Assembly (NCBI GenBank): GCA_002791575.1
Contig: PFXI01000002.1
Location: 1-43,481, forward strand
From: Zetaproteobacteria bacterium CG_4_9_14_3_um_filter_54_145
Lineage (GTDB): Bacteria; Pseudomonadota; Zetaproteobacteria; Mariprofundales; Mariprofundaceae
Length of the DNA stretch: 43,481 bases
Direction of reading: 5' to 3'
How positions within the stretch are numbered: position 1 is the stretch's first letter; the number at the start of each line of letters is the position of its first letter. The notes below the pieces were generated by a model. That model searched no databases, had not been told where the DNA came from, and saw only the letters and a list, made by a program, of their open reading frames with translations. The translations under genes and the position numbers were made by a program. Below are positions 41,984 to 43,481 of this stretch, in pieces.

Positions 41984-42844
41984 ATGGATGACTCTAGTGG
42001 TTCTCAAGCAAACGCTGAAACGCCCAGGCGGCGGCTTGATTGTTATCTCAACGACATAAACTCAAACGTTGCCAAGTATGTGAACCTGACACTGGTATCG
42101 CTCATTATTATTTCAGTGATCTGTTCCATGCTGATCACTGTTAAAGACCTTCCCGTTGAATATTACAACCGCATAAAATTCGCCGAGTATGCTTTTGCTT
42201 CAATGTTTGCGATTGAGTATCTGGTGCGCATCTATTCAGCCCCAAACCGGTTGAGATATATATTCAGTTTTTACGGGTTGATCGATCTGGCAGCGATACT
42301 TCCCATGTTCCTGTTCGGTTCCAATGAAACATTCTCACTGCGCTTGGTCAGAACCATATCCCTCTTTCGCATGCTCAAACTTATTCGCTACACCAAAGAT
42401 GTGCAGGTGCTGCTGAACTCCCTGAGCAAAAGCCTGATGATTCTGGTGATGCTTATAACGGGTATTATTTTATTAACCCTTATTGGCGGAAATGTCATTT
42501 ATCTGGTTGAGCCGGAAAACTTCGCTTCCGCATTTGATGGTGTCTGGTGGAGCCTGGTTACCATGTCCACGGTCGGATATGGCGATTATGTGCCGCACAC
42601 ACTGGCCGGGCGGGTTGTTGCCGGGGCCGCCATGATTGCCGGCATTGTACTGTTTGCTATTGTGACCGGCCTGATCTCATCACGTATTATTGAAGCAACC
42701 CGGATTTATGAACGTATCCACTGCCGTGGTTGTCACGCCTCAATCGAGCGTGAAAGTGGCTATTGCTCAACTTGCGGGATTAAAAATCCTGATGAGGAGT
42801 TCAACCAACTCACGGCTGCGGAGCACGATACACCACTGCAGTAG
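41984..42844 (+). CDS. Voltage-gated-type potassium channel with zinc-ribbon tail
   Basis: A 286-residue channel subunit. S1-S4 are at about 35-140; S4 (LRLVRTISLFRMLKLIRYTKD) has regularly spaced arginines and lysines, so voltage sensing is possible. The pore loop has the potassium filter TVGYGD (196-201), followed by S6. The C-terminal cytoplasmic tail ends in a zinc ribbon with cysteines 247, 250, 261 and 264 (CRGCHASIERESGYCSTCG), not usual for bacterial Kv channels. This suggests gating or assembly by metal or redox. The ATG at 41984 has GAGGTGG upstream. Confidence 0.9.
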   Translation: MDDSSGSQANAETPRRRLDCYLNDINSNVAKYVNLTLVSLIIISVICSMLITVKDLPVEYYNRIKFAEYAFASMFAIEYLVRIYSAPNRLRYIFSFYGLIDLAAILPMFLFGSNETFSLRLVRTISLFRMLKLIRYTKDVQVLLNSLSKSLMILVMLITGIILLTLIGGNVIYLVEPENFASAFDGVWWSLVTMSTVGYGDYVPHTLAGRVVAGAAMIAGIVLFAIVTGLISSRIIEATRIYERIHCRGCHASIERESGYCSTCGIKNPDEEFNQLTAAEHDTPLQ

Positions 42845-42888
42845 CGTGTCTTTGCTGCGCAGCAGTGAACTGTTGCGGAGGTCAAACC

Positions 42889-43323
42889 ATGGCTGACCCG
42901 TTCAACCTGAACCGCTTTATCGATGCCCAGCTGTATAGCTATGCGGCAGGGCTATCCGAGCTGAAGGCTGGAGAGAAACGCTCCCACTGGATGTGGTTTA
43001 TTTTCCCGCAGATAGCGGGGTTGGGCCGCAGCCCCATCGCCAGAGAGTACGCCATAAAAAGCGTGGAAGAGGTCAGGGCTTATCTGGATCACCCTGTACT
43101 GGGCGCGCGTCTGATTGCCTGTACCAGAGCCGTAATCGAAATCAGGGGTAAGCCGCTGTCTGCAATCTTCGGCTATCCGGACAATCTGAAGTTCTGCTCT
43201 TCAATGACACTGTTTGAATATGTGTCCCCGGCAGGCTGCATCTTCTCTGATGCGCTAGAGCAGTGCTGCGGCGGCGAGAGGGATGCCAGAACAGTGGCAA
43301 TCCTTGAAGCAGGACAGGGTTGA
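42889..43323 (+). CDS. DUF1810 protein
   Basis: A 144-residue soluble protein of the DUF1810 family. FNLNRFIDAQLYSYAAGLSELKAGEKRSHWMWFIFPQIAGLGRS at the N terminus and FGYPDNLKFCSSMTLFE are the family signatures, and the length is typical, so the gene is intact. GGAGG precedes ATG 42889. The family is thought to bind calcium or nucleotide-related ligands; its role is unclear, although macrodomain-like NADAR relatives suggest nucleotide metabolism. It is followed by repeat sequences. Confidence 0.9.
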   Translation: MADPFNLNRFIDAQLYSYAAGLSELKAGEKRSHWMWFIFPQIAGLGRSPIAREYAIKSVEEVRAYLDHPVLGARLIACTRAVIEIRGKPLSAIFGYPDNLKFCSSMTLFEYVSPAGCIFSDALEQCCGGERDARTVAILEAGQG

Positions 43324-43393
43324 ACCGGAATGATTCGTTAGCTCCGAATATCAGGAAGCCATTGCCGAAGATGTTGGATTGCGCCATTCTATG

Positions 43394-43461
43394 CGTATTC
43401 CGGTGAAGTCGGCACCTGATTCCAGTCGAACGCGACACCCTATTCCGGTGAAGTCGACACC
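43394..43461. mobile_element. Direct repeats resembling an IS21-family end
   Basis: Three head-to-tail copies of a ~22-base repeat: 43394-43416, a diverged copy at 43418-43440, and 43441-43461. The outer two share ATTCCGGTGAAGTCG(G/A)CACC. IS21-family elements carry several such transposase-binding repeats at each end. No transposase gene is within the window, so this is either the edge of an element extending to the right or a solo end. The intact DUF1810 gene to the left excludes an element lying on that side. Confidence 0.45.
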
Positions 43462-43481
43462 CCCTTTGGGAGCCTGTTGCT

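Overview
The window is a gene-dense stretch (about 54% G+C by eye) of a Gram-negative bacterial chromosome. The genes are ordinary proteobacterial ones: an RND efflux set, a type I sulfide:quinone oxidoreductase, c-type cytochromes, a Fur regulator, tmk/holB and dinG/yoaA. Sulfide oxidation, a di-heme peroxidase and polyphosphate metabolism suggest a chemolithotrophic or micro-oxic proteobacterium. A Zetaproteobacteria-like or sulfur/iron-oxidising gammaproteobacterial host would fit, but this is inference; no rRNA or other phylogenetic marker lies in the window.

Layout. 1-6023: a short orphan protein, polyphosphate kinase 2, the manganese exporter MntP, two poorly characterised proteins (one DUF1456/YehS-like), a lone PstS-type phosphate-binding protein, a secreted unknown and an iron-type alcohol dehydrogenase. 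6114-19247 is the core of the window, a long co-directional sulfur cluster. It holds a cysteine-containing ArsR regulator (BigR/SqrR-like), a TolC/adaptor/RND efflux set, four single-domain rhodaneses, two DUF2892 membrane proteins, a DUF302 protein, type I SQR, a TPMT-like methyltransferase, thioredoxin 2, an AhpD-like CxxC protein and three overlapping small membrane proteins. Upstream of sqr lies a 510-base gene-free region with a plausible promoter followed by five consecutive hairpins, a candidate structured leader RNA. 19267-22720: an ECF sigma factor, a Met-rich C-terminal CxxCH cytochrome, an orphan F1 epsilon subunit, and a Fur-family gene divergent from a di-heme cytochrome c peroxidase.

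22854-28099: a nitrobindin-like protein, an NnrU/ICMT-like membrane methyltransferase, an ATP-grasp-like protein coupled to two sugar-transferase-like enzymes (TIGR04283 and TIGR04282 types), then tmk-holB. 28319-37872: an exported unknown, a SpoIIE/HAMP phosphatase translationally coupled to fumarase C, and a 1714-residue CBS/PAS/GAF hybrid histidine kinase. 37953-41742: two oligopeptide-type ABC ATPases without permeases and a DinG/YoaA helicase. Between dinG and a voltage-gated-type potassium channel is a striking array of about five degenerate hairpin repeats with a ~46-base period. The window ends after a DUF1810 gene in three direct ~22-base repeats resembling IS21-family terminal repeats.

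How the parts fit: SQR would make zero-valent sulfur at the membrane; rhodaneses in different compartments, thioredoxin and possibly the DUF302/DUF2892 proteins would handle persulfide; the efflux set would remove a toxic product; and the ArsR protein would sense the sulfur species. The separate elements are seen in the sequence; the integrated circuit is inference.
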